A stretch of DNA of 64,000 bases, from contig JAFXTS010000013.1 in the NCBI GenBank assembly GCA_017535665.1, positions 62,001 through 126,000 on the forward strand, read 5' to 3'. Source of the stretch: Bacteroidales bacterium. Lineage in GTDB: Bacteria; Bacteroidota; Bacteroidia; Bacteroidales; WCHB1-69. How positions within the stretch are numbered: the stretch's first letter is position 1; every line of letters begins with the position of its first letter. This document shows, piece by piece, positions 53,956 to 62,835 of the stretch. Below the pieces are notes generated by a model, which saw nothing but the letters and a program-made list of their open reading frames with translations, was not told where the DNA came from and ran no database searches. The translations under genes and the position numbers were made by a program.

Positions 53956-54015
53956 GCACAAAACTACAAAATTAATCTGAAAAATGAAAGATGAAAAATG
54001 GAGAATTGTAGAGTT

Positions 54016-55212
54016 TTATTCTCCCAACAGTTTCTTCAATTCTTCAACGTCGGGCAAGGCGTTTCTCAAATTTTCTGGCATATCCGCCGAGCTGGTGTAG
54101 GTAGCCACTCCCATCGGTTTGTTATAGTCACGTATAACAAATTCTACATAGTCCCTATTCGCTGATTTACAAAGTACAATGCCTATTGAAGGGTTTTCGT
54201 GTGGTTTCTTCACCTTGGTATCCAAAATGGATAGATATGACATCAGTTGCCCGAGATACGAAGATTTGAAGTCGCCAGTTTTTAATTCTACAACCACTAA
54301 GGCGTTTAATTCTCGGTTGAAGAACAAGAGGTCGGGGAAGTGCTCTACACCATAAACCTCCAAATGGTACTGGTTACCGACGAATGCAAAATCATACCCG
54401 AAAGTCATAATGAAATTTTTGATATTCTGAACAATTCGATGCTCCACTTCCCGCTCATCCACATCAATGGACTCCCTCTCGCCTATCTGCTCCACATTGA
54501 TGAAATCTAACAAATATTCGTCTTTAAACATCATCATTGCCTTGCGAGCCAAAGTGGAATTGGGCAAAGTTTGGCTAAAATTGCTGGGCAATAAGTCTTT
54601 ATGTCCGTAGGCATTTTCCAGAAGGATTTTTTCAAGCGCTCTTGTCTGCATATTTTCCTGGACAGCACGATGTATATAATAGTATCTGGCTAAAAGGTCA
54701 TCGACAGCTTCCAAAATTCTTATATGGTGGGTGAAGGGCAATTTAAAGAAGTCCTCTATGGGAAAGTCTTTTGTTTCGGGCACTTTTATGGCCTGGTAAA
54801 TATCAATCTTGTAATCATGCAAATCGGCAATCATGATTGCCGATTTTTCAATTGGTTGATTATCATTATCTTGCAAATCCACCATCGCGATTGCCGAAAA
54901 TTCGTCGGTTACAACCGACGAATTTGGATCCAACATCTTCCAATTCTCATAAAACTTGCGCATATTCTTCAAACTGGTGACCGAAAAACCACGCAGCCCA
55001 GGCAACTCTTTCCGCAACTGCTGACTAATGACTTCCAAAGCACCTGTACCCCATTTATTCTTGCGGGTATGATACGAAATGTATTTTCCAATGCCGAAAT
55101 ACACCGCCAACTGTATACGGTTCACTCCCTTTGCAGCCTCGTACTGTCCTTGCAGGATGGCCGTCTTAATAGCATCTACCGCGCCCTTCAATTCTATCGC
55201 TTTGGTTTTCAT
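54016..55212 (-). CDS. DUF1016 (YhcG-type) PD-(D/E)XK nuclease domain protein
   Basis: A 398-residue protein of the YhcG/DUF1016 family. The N-terminal helical part (about residues 10-100: VYFGIGKYISYHTRKNKWGTGALEVIS, RGFSVTSLKNMRKFYE) precedes the C-terminal nuclease domain, where FPDLLFF and VVVELKTGDF give the D...ExK catalytic residues, followed by LGQLMSYL. Members are found near restriction and other defence genes; the biochemical role is not settled. Here it stands alone with its own promoter. A middle insert (about 110-150) has a repeated AIAMVDLQD/AIMIADLHD pattern. Confidence 0.88.
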   Translation of the reverse strand: MKTKAIELKGAVDAIKTAILQGQYEAAKGVNRIQLAVYFGIGKYISYHTRKNKWGTGALEVISQQLRKELPGLRGFSVTSLKNMRKFYENWKMLDPNSSVVTDEFSAIAMVDLQDNDNQPIEKSAIMIADLHDYKIDIYQAIKVPETKDFPIEDFFKLPFTHHIRILEAVDDLLARYYYIHRAVQENMQTRALEKILLENAYGHKDLLPSNFSQTLPNSTLARKAMMMFKDEYLLDFINVEQIGERESIDVDEREVEHRIVQNIKNFIMTFGYDFAFVGNQYHLEVYGVEHFPDLLFFNRELNALVVVELKTGDFKSSYLGQLMSYLSILDTKVKKPHENPSIGIVLCKSANRDYVEFVIRDYNKPMGVATYTSSADMPENLRNALPDVEELKKLLGE

Positions 55213-55273
55213 TATCTTTCGTCATTTAGTTAATAATTAGCAATAAATAAGTTTACCGAGTAAATAACGGCTG

Positions 55274-55281
55274 CAAAATTA
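55274..55281 (-). promoter_or_regulatory. -7 promoter box of the DUF1016 gene
   Basis: Reads TAATTTTG on the minus strand, 62 bases before the ATG at 55212. Confidence 0.65.
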
Positions 55282-55351
55282 CAAAATTAAATTAAAAATT
55301 AAAAGATAAAAACTGAAATTTCAGAATAAATTCACAACATCAGCACACACC

Positions 55352-57634
55352 CTAGTACCCCCGCTGGCTGCGGGCGGCGGTGGAGATCACCTCCCCACGG
55401 GGACGGATGTTCTGCTGCGGCGGTTTGGACGTTGAGGAAGTTTTTTTCGCAGATGATGAAGCAGAAGACTTGCCGCCCGATGTTGCAGGCTTGCTGCCGG
55501 AGGAGGGCTGAGAGGCAGGCTTGGAGGCAGCGGGCGTCGTTTGTTGCTGCGGCGCATAATAGCCCCGCCCGCCACTGCGCTTGTAACCCGTTAAGGAGTT
55601 CACCCGCGTGATGCCCGACGACAGGTTGTGCCCGCCGGTGGTCAACATATCGTTGTATGTCACTATAACTGAAGGCGTTTTCAGATACTTTGCGGAGGCG
55701 TTGGCCAAGCTGCCGACATAGAAGTTGCGCACCGTGCTGAGGTCAAGTCCCACCACCGAGAGATGGTTCTTGCCAATGCGGCGCACGAGGTGGTTGACCT
55801 TCTGGGCCCGCTGCACCAACTGGTAGGCAACACTGCCCGACTGCCGCATGCCACGGGGATAGGCCAAATACCGCGCCAATTTCGTATATTCCTCATCACT
55901 TAACGCTTTCAGCATGGAACGCACCCCACTGATCTCCGACCGCAACGCATTGCGCTCATCTTTGGCCACCCGCTCGTAAATCTCCTTCCGCTGCTGGTCG
56001 GAATATTTGAACTGATAAGTCTTCTCATTTTTAGCCAAAGCATTGGTAACCTGACCTTTCTGAAATGATGAATAGTTGATGGCAGAGAGGGTGTCGGCCA
56101 GCCAGTCCACCTGCTGGTCGTTTAAGTTTTTGAAAAAGTCCAACAAATTGCGCGTGGGCTTATACAAAAGATAGGGTTTCTGCTGGGGGAAAGCATTGCC
56201 CACATCGCCTGAATAGGTCACGCCATTATCCATAAACAATTGATACAATGCAGTATATTGCACCACACGCGCCAAATCAGTATTGCCTAAAGTGGCGAAA
56301 TACTGGTAGGCCTGATTCTCATAACGATAGCCGATGGACACACTTCGCTCCGGCGAATTGAAGTACGACACTGGCAATGAGCCGGTTCTGTTCAACGTAT
56401 AGATGGTGAAGCCCTCGTCCATGTCAATGGCATACATGGCATTCCACGTGTTCCAATTGTACACCAACTCGTTGAGTCCCAGCTTCTTGAACAGCGGCCT
56501 GTCGAACGGGAAACGGGGCGGCGAAGGGTAACGGTAGTACGCCTCCTGAATGGTGCCATTCTCCGACCAGTCTTTCAGCAGCACATCCGTAATAGTGAGC
56601 AGATGCCCGAATTCAGTGTTTTCCAACTCCTTACTTAAATATGTAGGACACCAATCGTGGCCATTCTTCATCTTCCCGGCCATCAGGTCGTTCACATCCA
56701 GGCTTTGCGACAGCTCCTTCTCGGTGACGGAAGCCAGCAGCAAGATGGACTCCACGTTGAGCGGAGGCAGCTCGTAGAGCGCGGCCTGACGTTCACGCCC
56801 GATGATCACAAGAGTGGCCGAATCGGCCAGGCCACCCAGCACCAAGTCGGCATCGAGGGTGAACTGCCGAATATGGTTGAGCTGCTCCGAAAGGTCGTGG
56901 TTCTTGGAGATGGCCCACGCCACAAAACCCGGCACACGGCTGAAATACACGCCGGTAAGCTGCTGCTCGAACATGTCGGAAATGGTCACCTTGCGGGCAG
57001 TGTCGGAAAGCTGGAAAAACTCCTCCCCTTTCTCCATGAACCAGTCGTTGAACTCGTACAGCGTGATCTGGTAGTCGATGGTGTCCTCCACAAAGTATGA
57101 ACGGCCATGTTCGACCGGTAAATACGTTACATTCGACTTATAGTCAGAAAGATAGATGGCTTGCGACAGTTCTTTTATGAGACGGGTGCGGTTGCGCTCG
57201 GTAGTGTTGCCCAGCACAATCAGCAGGTCGGTGATTTTGCCATCGTAGCCGACAGGATGCTTACGGGTCTCCACGGAGTGCGTGAACTGACTGAAAATCT
57301 GCGCGATTGTGTCGGCATTGAAATAGGGAGGCGGCTCCGAGATGAGCAACAGACAGCTGCTGTCGCTAAAAACCGCCTCTCCGATGGTCTGGTAATGGAA
57401 CCTGAAATTTCTGCGGAAATCGGCATAGAGGGTGTCTTTCTGAAGGTAGGCCTGCGTAGTGGCGAGGTCCACATTCTGGTCGGGAATCAGCTCGACATCT
57501 TCCGCGGCCGCCTCCCACTTTTTGCCCTCCACAGAATTGCCTATCAGACACAATCCAGCCACCCCCGCCACCGCCAGGGCAGCGGAGAGCAGACTGTACA
57601 GCAGCACCTGTTTCCAGTTCCGGTGCAGAGACAT
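55352..57634 (-). CDS. 760-residue membrane-anchored protein of unknown function
   Basis: One N-terminal membrane helix (about residues 9-31) or uncleaved signal anchor puts the rest in the periplasm. Residues 40-680 form a mixed alpha/beta protein without a motif I recognise. The last 75 residues are low-complexity Ser/Lys/Pro/Gln/Ala with a basic end. Its ATG overlaps the pepE stop as TAATG, so it is translated with peptidase E. The strand-rich regions around YNWNTWNAMYAIDMDEGF and the two long hydrophilic helical stretches (QVDWLADTL..., KYSDQQRKEIYERVAK) are features a search could use. Function unknown. Confidence 0.8.
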   Translation of the reverse strand: MSLHRNWKQVLLYSLLSAALAVAGVAGLCLIGNSVEGKKWEAAAEDVELIPDQNVDLATTQAYLQKDTLYADFRRNFRFHYQTIGEAVFSDSSCLLLISEPPPYFNADTIAQIFSQFTHSVETRKHPVGYDGKITDLLIVLGNTTERNRTRLIKELSQAIYLSDYKSNVTYLPVEHGRSYFVEDTIDYQITLYEFNDWFMEKGEEFFQLSDTARKVTISDMFEQQLTGVYFSRVPGFVAWAISKNHDLSEQLNHIRQFTLDADLVLGGLADSATLVIIGRERQAALYELPPLNVESILLLASVTEKELSQSLDVNDLMAGKMKNGHDWCPTYLSKELENTEFGHLLTITDVLLKDWSENGTIQEAYYRYPSPPRFPFDRPLFKKLGLNELVYNWNTWNAMYAIDMDEGFTIYTLNRTGSLPVSYFNSPERSVSIGYRYENQAYQYFATLGNTDLARVVQYTALYQLFMDNGVTYSGDVGNAFPQQKPYLLYKPTRNLLDFFKNLNDQQVDWLADTLSAINYSSFQKGQVTNALAKNEKTYQFKYSDQQRKEIYERVAKDERNALRSEISGVRSMLKALSDEEYTKLARYLAYPRGMRQSGSVAYQLVQRAQKVNHLVRRIGKNHLSVVGLDLSTVRNFYVGSLANASAKYLKTPSVIVTYNDMLTTGGHNLSSGITRVNSLTGYKRSGGRGYYAPQQQTTPAASKPASQPSSGSKPATSGGKSSASSSAKKTSSTSKPPQQNIRPRGEVISTAARSQRGY

Positions 57635-58434
57635 TATTTCTTACAACCCTTCTTCAGCAGATTCATCGAGAAGTCGAACGTGCTGCCGGGCTTGATTTCA
57701 CGCACAGGGCAACCCTGTTTCAACACAATCATCTCGCGTTTTTTCTTGTACGGGTTCTTCTCGTACTCACGCAGCGTGATGACGTCGTTCTCCACCCAGA
57801 GGGCAGTGGCCTCGCGCAGACCCACTACCGTAACTTCGGGATGGATGCAGAGGAACTCCTCGATACGGTCCTGGCGTGATTCGCCGGCATGCGTCAGCGC
57901 ATCCTCCACCTCGGTCGGATAGGGATCGATGTAGTGGGGGTTGATCTGGAACGGCACGAAGTCGAAGCAGTTGAAGCTCTCAGGCATGATGATAGGCATG
58001 TCGTTGGTGGTGCGCAGGGTGGGACAAGCCACGTTGGAGCCCGCGCTCCAGCCCATGTAGGGCGCGCCTTCGAGCACCTTGCGGCGCACCGGCTCAATGA
58101 GCTTGTTGCGGTGCAGCTCATACACCAGATGGAAGGTGTTGCCACCGCTCACCATGATGGCGTCGCTCTCGTTGACCAGCGCCACAGGGTCGTCCACCGA
58201 ATGCGTGGAGACGATGTCGGCCTTCAGACCGAAGGTCTTGAAGCAGTTTTTCACCTTCTCGGTGGCGGCGTTGTAGCTCTCCTCCAAGGTGGCGCCATTG
58301 CGCACGACAGCATACGGGAAAAAGGCGATCTTCTTTTTGCCCTTTGTGCCTAAAAATTCTTGAATCAAAGGCATACACCAGCCCAGATAAGACTCTTTGT
58401 AATTGGTTGAATTGCTGATTAATAAAAGTTTCAT
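57634..58434 (-). CDS. pepE: peptidase E (Asp-dipeptidase, S51 family)
   Basis: A 266-residue cytoplasmic serine dipeptidase that cleaves after N-terminal Asp (Asp-Xaa dipeptides). The nucleophile is S130 in GWSAGSN, on a class I glutamine-amidotransferase-like fold. AIMVSGGNTFHL, the PFQINPHYID segment and a Glu in the C-terminal part fit the family. The length is above the roughly 230 residues of the enterobacterial enzyme because of a C-terminal extension. It is coupled to the unknown 760-residue protein downstream. Confidence 0.88.
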   Translation of the reverse strand: MKLLLISNSTNYKESYLGWCMPLIQEFLGTKGKKKIAFFPYAVVRNGATLEESYNAATEKVKNCFKTFGLKADIVSTHSVDDPVALVNESDAIMVSGGNTFHLVYELHRNKLIEPVRRKVLEGAPYMGWSAGSNVACPTLRTTNDMPIIMPESFNCFDFVPFQINPHYIDPYPTEVEDALTHAGESRQDRIEEFLCIHPEVTVVGLREATALWVENDVITLREYEKNPYKKKREMIVLKQGCPVREIKPGSTFDFSMNLLKKGCKK

Positions 58435-58445
58435 GATGGGTATTT

Positions 58446-58513
58446 TGAAGATTTAAAAATTTGAAGATTCAAAAAGATTTGAGAGATTTGAAAGATTTGA
58501 GAGATTTGAGGGG
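58446..58513 (-). repeat. short tandem repeat of GATTTGA(A/G)A units
   Basis: The spacer between the ABC ATPase and pepE repeats AGATTTGAGAGATTTGAA units, as at 1730-1772. Confidence 0.6.
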
Positions 58514-58514
58514 A

Positions 58515-59285
58515 TTAGGGGTGGGGGGAGGTGCGATAGACGTGGCCGTTGGCATCTAAGCCATAGTGGGAGGAGAGGTGGAAGACTTCGCGGACGTTCG
58601 GCTCGGTCAGCACGTTATCGACAGGACCGAAATGTTTGAGAGTGCCGTTTTGCAGCATCAATACTTTGTGGGCATATTTCTTTACGAAAGAGAGGTCATG
58701 GAGGATGATGACGATAGTTGTATTATTCTGTTTATTAAGATGTTGAAGAATATCCATCACTTCAAACTGATAAGTGATGTCCAAGTTGGAGAGCGGTTCA
58801 TCGAGCAGGATGACGGGCGTTTGTTGTGCCATGGCGCGGGCAATCATCACGCGTTGTACCTCGCCGCCGCTCAGCTCGGTGAGCATCCGGTTGCGATAAT
58901 CGGCGAGACCGGTGAGTTGGAGCACCTCCTCCACCACCTGAACATCGTGCGAGGAGGCGGTTTCCCAGCGGCTCTGGTGCGGGTTGCGACCCATCAGCAC
59001 GGTGTCGAACACCGAGAAGTCGAACACCACCTCCTGCCGTTGCGCCACGTAGGCCATCAGTCGCGCTTTCTCCATCGCCGACAGCGAGTTAAGCGGTTGT
59101 CCGCCCACCTGCACCGAGCCACCCTGCGGCTGCAAAAGACCCGTCATCAGCTTCAGCAGCGTGGTCTTTCCCGAACCGTTAGGCCCCACAATGGCACAAA
59201 AATCCCCCTTGTCCAATTCAAAGGAGAGACCGTCGAGCAGATGTTTCTGCGAATAGGAAAATTTCAATTTTTGAACATCAATCAT
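58515..59285 (-). CDS. ABC transporter ATP-binding protein (FecE/BtuD-like)
   Basis: A 256-residue ABC ATPase of the iron-siderophore/haem/cobalamin uptake class. Walker A is GPNGSGKTT, the Q-loop is in YVAQRQEV, the signature is LSGGEVQR, Walker B is VILLDEPLSNLD, and the H-loop is IILHDLS. It energises import through a BtuC/FecD-type permease, which is not encoded here, so it must act with partners elsewhere. The ATG at 59285 is used because the -7 box at 59305-59312 lies inside the longer frame. Confidence 0.9.
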   Translation of the reverse strand: MIDVQKLKFSYSQKHLLDGLSFELDKGDFCAIVGPNGSGKTTLLKLMTGLLQPQGGSVQVGGQPLNSLSAMEKARLMAYVAQRQEVVFDFSVFDTVLMGRNPHQSRWETASSHDVQVVEEVLQLTGLADYRNRMLTELSGGEVQRVMIARAMAQQTPVILLDEPLSNLDITYQFEVMDILQHLNKQNNTTIVIILHDLSFVKKYAHKVLMLQNGTLKHFGPVDNVLTEPNVREVFHLSSHYGLDANGHVYRTSPHP

Positions 59286-59304
59286 AGCGGTGGAATGCAG
59301 TTTG

Positions 59305-59312
59305 CAAAGATA
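59305..59312 (-). promoter_or_regulatory. -7 promoter box of the ABC ATPase gene
   Basis: Reads TATCTTTG on the minus strand; it excludes the in-frame ATG at 59315. Confidence 0.7.
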
Positions 59313-59384
59313 CAAACAAAAGCGTTATCCCCCCTTTTCTTTTCACAAAAAAATTATCATTTTGCATCACTACAAAAAAACTAC

Positions 59385-59392
59385 TATTTTTG
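59385..59392 (+). promoter_or_regulatory. -7 promoter box of the nitroreductase gene
   Basis: TATTTTTG, 80 bases before the ATG at 59472. Confidence 0.65.
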
Positions 59393-59471
59393 CAAAGAGA
59401 ATCATAGATATCTTCAATGGAGTTCTCATTTTAATAATTTATTGAATATTAATAATTTACAAATCAATACT

Positions 59472-60107
59472 ATGGCCGACGGATATTTAGAGAAGCGATA
59501 TGACGAGGTGTTTGGAAAGAACGCTACGCGCACGGTGGTGAAGCGAGTGCCGGTGGAACAGCTGATGGAGCGGAACAGAAGTTACCGCGGTTTTCATCCC
59601 GAGACGGTGGTGACCCGCGAAACGTTAGAGAAAATCGTGGCGGTAAATCCGCTGTTGCCGTCCGCCTGCAACCAGCAGGTGCTGCGCTTCAAACTCGTCA
59701 CCAAGGAGAGCGGGGCGGATGTGGTGCTGCGCCACATCAAGATGGGGGCCGCGCTGCCAGAGCTGCACCTCCCCTTCCCCGGCACCGAGCCACAAGCGTT
59801 TATCGTGATCTGCAGCACAGCGCCGGAGACCAAGCTGGTGGACATCGACCTCGGCATCTCCGCGCAGAGCATGCTGCTGAAAGCCACCGAGTTGGGCTAT
59901 AACGGACTGATTATAGGAGCGTTCAACCGCAGCGCGTTGAAGCAGGAGCTCCAGCTGCCCCTTGAACCTCTGCTGGTAATTGCCATCGGGCGCGGGGCCG
60001 AAGTGATACGGCGGGTGGAGATTGCCGAAAGCGAGAGCCACGCCTACTACCGCAAAGACGGCGTACACTACGTGCCTAAGGTGCGTCTCGCCGACCTGAT
60101 TCTGTAA
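59472..60107 (+). CDS. nitroreductase family protein
   Basis: A 211-residue flavin oxidoreductase. MERNRSYRGFHPETVV and PLLPSACNQQVLRFKLV are the FMN-binding signatures near the N-terminus; GLIIGAF and PLLVIAIGRGAEV are typical later segments. It would use NAD(P)H and FMN to reduce quinones, flavins or nitro compounds; the physiological substrate is unknown. The frame is open upstream of 59472 through the divergent region, but the -7 box and ATG place the start here. The GT-C gene follows after 21 bases. Confidence 0.85.
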   Translation: MADGYLEKRYDEVFGKNATRTVVKRVPVEQLMERNRSYRGFHPETVVTRETLEKIVAVNPLLPSACNQQVLRFKLVTKESGADVVLRHIKMGAALPELHLPFPGTEPQAFIVICSTAPETKLVDIDLGISAQSMLLKATELGYNGLIIGAFNRSALKQELQLPLEPLLVIAIGRGAEVIRRVEIAESESHAYYRKDGVHYVPKVRLADLIL

Positions 60108-60128
60108 CTATTTCTTTTTAAGACTAAT

Positions 60129-61772
60129 ATGAAATCTGCAATTTTCAACTTCATCAAAAGAAACCAACATCTCCTTTTGGCGGCAGTCGTCATTGTCGCC
60201 CTAAGTTTTGTGTTGCAGTTTCGCTACCTGAGGGAGTTTCCGCTATACATTCACGCATGGGCACAAGCCGACTGGTACTCATTGTCAATTGGTTACGTGG
60301 ACAACGGTATGGATTTTGCCCATCCCCTCACCATGCTGTACAACAAGCAAGATGACGGGCTGTGGGGGTCCCCCATCACCTCCGCCGACTTCCCCATCCA
60401 TGAGTATATTGTCGCCTTGCTGATGAAGATTCTCGGCAACACATCGCCGTGGGTATTTCGATGTTACACATTACTAATCAGCATGATAGGATTGCTCTTT
60501 CTATACAAACTCACCCATCTTCTCACCGACGACCCCATCAAATCGCTGCTGGTGACCATCATGGTGACCACTGTCCCCTCATACACCTACTACGCCAGTG
60601 GCTTCATCCCCACCATTCCTGCCCTGTCGTGTGCCTTTGTCGGCCTGTGGGGATACCTCTCCTACGTTAAGAAGAAAAAACGCGTCTATTTCGCTGTCGG
60701 ATTTGCCTTTCTGACCTTAGCGGCGATGATTCGGATGCCACAAATTGTCTTGCTGATGGCCGTTTGCGGCTTCGAGCTGCTCCGCATTATCCGTAAGGAG
60801 ACACAGTTGCGGGGCAACATTCTCATTATCGCCATCTCTTTTGCGTGTTATCTGGGCGTTTTTCTGTGGAATATCCATCTGAAGAACCTGTACGACTCCA
60901 TGTTTTTAGGGAAGTTGCGGCCACCGGAGAACATGGAAGATGTGCAATTCGTTTACCAGAATATTCAAGAGCGTTGGATGTTCCATTATTTTCAAAGAAT
61001 TCAGCATTGGATGGTAGCGGTTGTTTTGGCAGTAACGGTCATTTATTCCCTCATCATCCAAATCCGAAAACGCAAAAACCATACAACAACCTCTGCCACT
61101 AACGAAGCGGAGCCTTTACGCAAATCACTATCGCTGTGGTGGTTACTGGCCATCTATATTTTAGGAGAATTGGCTTATTGTGGCAGTATGCTGTTGCAGT
61201 ATAGCGATCACGACTACTATTTTTTGGACAGTCTGTTCTTTTCTATCATTTTCCTTTTCATCTTGGCTTTAGCGGCGCTGCCCCGCATTCAGGGTCACAT
61301 CGCCAGTGTGGTGGGCCTATTGCTGTTGATAGGACTGACCATCCCCATGACGCAAGAAGCGTTGAATATGCAACAGTTACGCCGCGATCCCAACGACAGA
61401 GCATTGCTCTGCTACAACAACTTTCACCAGTCAGACAAATGGTTGGACAGCATGGGGGTATCGCGTGATGCCAAGATTGTCGCACTATTCGCCTACCCGA
61501 AGAGTTCGGCCTTTATCCAGATGAAGCGGCGCGGCTACATTGTGTTGAACACGGATGAGAAGATGGTGCGTAAGGCCCTGGCCGCAGATTATGACTATAT
61601 TGTCATTGAAAACGACATCTATCGGAATGAATTTGACGGCAACCGATATGTGCTCTGTTATCTCGACCCCATTGCCACCAATGGACGCATCACCCTCTGT
61701 CAGATATCGAAAGAGCAGACGGCCGACAGTCCCGAGGCCTTTTTCGAGTTAGCGCAATCGCGCGGGAGATAA
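60129..61772 (+). CDS. polytopic GT-C type glycosyltransferase-like membrane protein
   Basis: A 547-residue membrane protein with about 10-12 helices and a C-terminal soluble domain of about 130 residues. The first periplasmic loop after TM1 has the pattern IHAWAQADWYSLSIGYVDNG and MDFAHP, similar to the acidic catalytic loop of GT39/ArnT-like GT-C enzymes that use lipid-phosphate sugars. The exact donor and acceptor are unknown. It follows the nitroreductase gene, probably in the same transcript. Confidence 0.72.
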   Translation: MKSAIFNFIKRNQHLLLAAVVIVALSFVLQFRYLREFPLYIHAWAQADWYSLSIGYVDNGMDFAHPLTMLYNKQDDGLWGSPITSADFPIHEYIVALLMKILGNTSPWVFRCYTLLISMIGLLFLYKLTHLLTDDPIKSLLVTIMVTTVPSYTYYASGFIPTIPALSCAFVGLWGYLSYVKKKKRVYFAVGFAFLTLAAMIRMPQIVLLMAVCGFELLRIIRKETQLRGNILIIAISFACYLGVFLWNIHLKNLYDSMFLGKLRPPENMEDVQFVYQNIQERWMFHYFQRIQHWMVAVVLAVTVIYSLIIQIRKRKNHTTTSATNEAEPLRKSLSLWWLLAIYILGELAYCGSMLLQYSDHDYYFLDSLFFSIIFLFILALAALPRIQGHIASVVGLLLLIGLTIPMTQEALNMQQLRRDPNDRALLCYNNFHQSDKWLDSMGVSRDAKIVALFAYPKSSAFIQMKRRGYIVLNTDEKMVRKALAADYDYIVIENDIYRNEFDGNRYVLCYLDPIATNGRITLCQISKEQTADSPEAFFELAQSRGR

Positions 61773-61781
61773 CGACATCTC

Positions 61782-62672
61782 CTACCGGAAAGCCTCTTTC
61801 ACGGGTTTGCCACGCCACACCTGCGGAATCTCTATTCCCAATGCGTATGCGATGGTCGCAGCGATATCATATTGTACCACAGGAGATTGAATTTGATAAC
61901 TCTGCTTCACATTCTTACCGAAAAACACCAGCGGGCTCTCCATATCCTCCATCGCCAAGGTGCCGTGGCCTTTGTCGTGGCCGCCGTGGTCGCCCGTAAT
62001 GATAATGATGGTTTCATCGTAGATGCCCGCGTCCTTCAGAGCTTGGATGATGCGGCCGATGCATTTGTCGAGGCGGGCGAGGTAGTCGTAATAGTCGCGG
62101 CTGTACCACCCTTCGCTGTGGCCGGTGCCGTCGAGCCCGTCGAAACAGGGGGCGAAAAAGAGAGGCTTGTGATCGCGGATGTATTGCACGATACGGTCGC
62201 AGTTGCTTTCAAGGCTGTCGCGACTGCTGGGGAGATATCCCATATAGCTGATAGCCAGCGTATCCACCACATACTTGATGGGTTCCCATTCAATGGTGCA
62301 GCCGGTTTCGGCATTGGGATAGGCTTCTCTAATAATGGAAAAGATGCTGGGAAAGATGCCGTGTGCATTTTCATACGCGAAGGGGAGGTCGTGTTGCTCG
62401 GAGTCCCACGTGGTAAAGCCGTGCGATTCGGGCCCTACGCCCATGAACATCGAGGCCCAGTTGACGCCCGAAGAGGAAGGCAGCACCGAGCGTTTGTGCA
62501 TGGTGACGCTTCCCCCTTGCATCAGCATGCGGATATTCGGGATATCGTGCGCCTTGTCCAAGTCGTGCGCCGCCCAGCCGTCCAGTCCGATGAGCACCAC
62601 GTGTTTCGCGCGGGGTTGTGCCTGCACCGCCATCGTAAAAAGCAAGAAAATCAGCAAAATTATTCTTTTCAT
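61782..62672 (-). CDS. alkaline-phosphatase superfamily phosphodiesterase, secreted
   Basis: A 296-residue exported enzyme of the type I phosphodiesterase/nucleotide pyrophosphatase group. After the signal peptide (ends MAVQAQ), metal ligands and nucleophile appear in order: IGLDGW (Asp), PSSSGVNWASMF (nucleophile Ser), FDGLDGTGHSEG (Asp, His) and TGDHGGHDKGHG (Asp, His). All key residues look present. Substrates could be nucleotides, phospholipid head groups or sugar phosphates. The ATG at 62672 is used since the -7 box at 62701 lies inside the longer frame. Confidence 0.88.
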   Translation of the reverse strand: MKRIILLIFLLFTMAVQAQPRAKHVVLIGLDGWAAHDLDKAHDIPNIRMLMQGGSVTMHKRSVLPSSSGVNWASMFMGVGPESHGFTTWDSEQHDLPFAYENAHGIFPSIFSIIREAYPNAETGCTIEWEPIKYVVDTLAISYMGYLPSSRDSLESNCDRIVQYIRDHKPLFFAPCFDGLDGTGHSEGWYSRDYYDYLARLDKCIGRIIQALKDAGIYDETIIIITGDHGGHDKGHGTLAMEDMESPLVFFGKNVKQSYQIQSPVVQYDIAATIAYALGIEIPQVWRGKPVKEAFR

Positions 62673-62700
62673 GATCTTAGCTGTTTTGGGAATCAGGTGG

Positions 62701-62708
62701 CAAAGATA
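62701..62708 (-). promoter_or_regulatory. -7 promoter box of the phosphodiesterase gene
   Basis: Reads TATCTTTG on the minus strand, 29 bases before the ATG at 62672. Confidence 0.7.
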
Positions 62709-62800
62709 CAATTTTTCCAAGAAACAACTACGAATTGCGCAGATTACGCGAATTATTTAGGCGCATCCTACCCAACAATTCAACAAATCAACACTTCAAC

Positions 62801-62831
62801 AAAAAAAATAGGAAGCAACCTCCGGCCACTT

Positions 62832-62835
<4 letters not shown>
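62801..62835 (-). terminator. intrinsic terminator at the end of the CRISPR array
   Basis: On the minus strand TAGGAAG and CTTCCTA pair around a 13-base loop and are followed by eight T residues. The stem overlaps the diverged end of the last CRISPR repeat by four bases. Confidence 0.8.

Noticed and set aside
58566-59471. Upstream extension of the nitroreductase frame
   Set aside because: It runs antisense through the ABC ATPase gene and across the nitroreductase promoter; the ATG at 59472 fits the family start.
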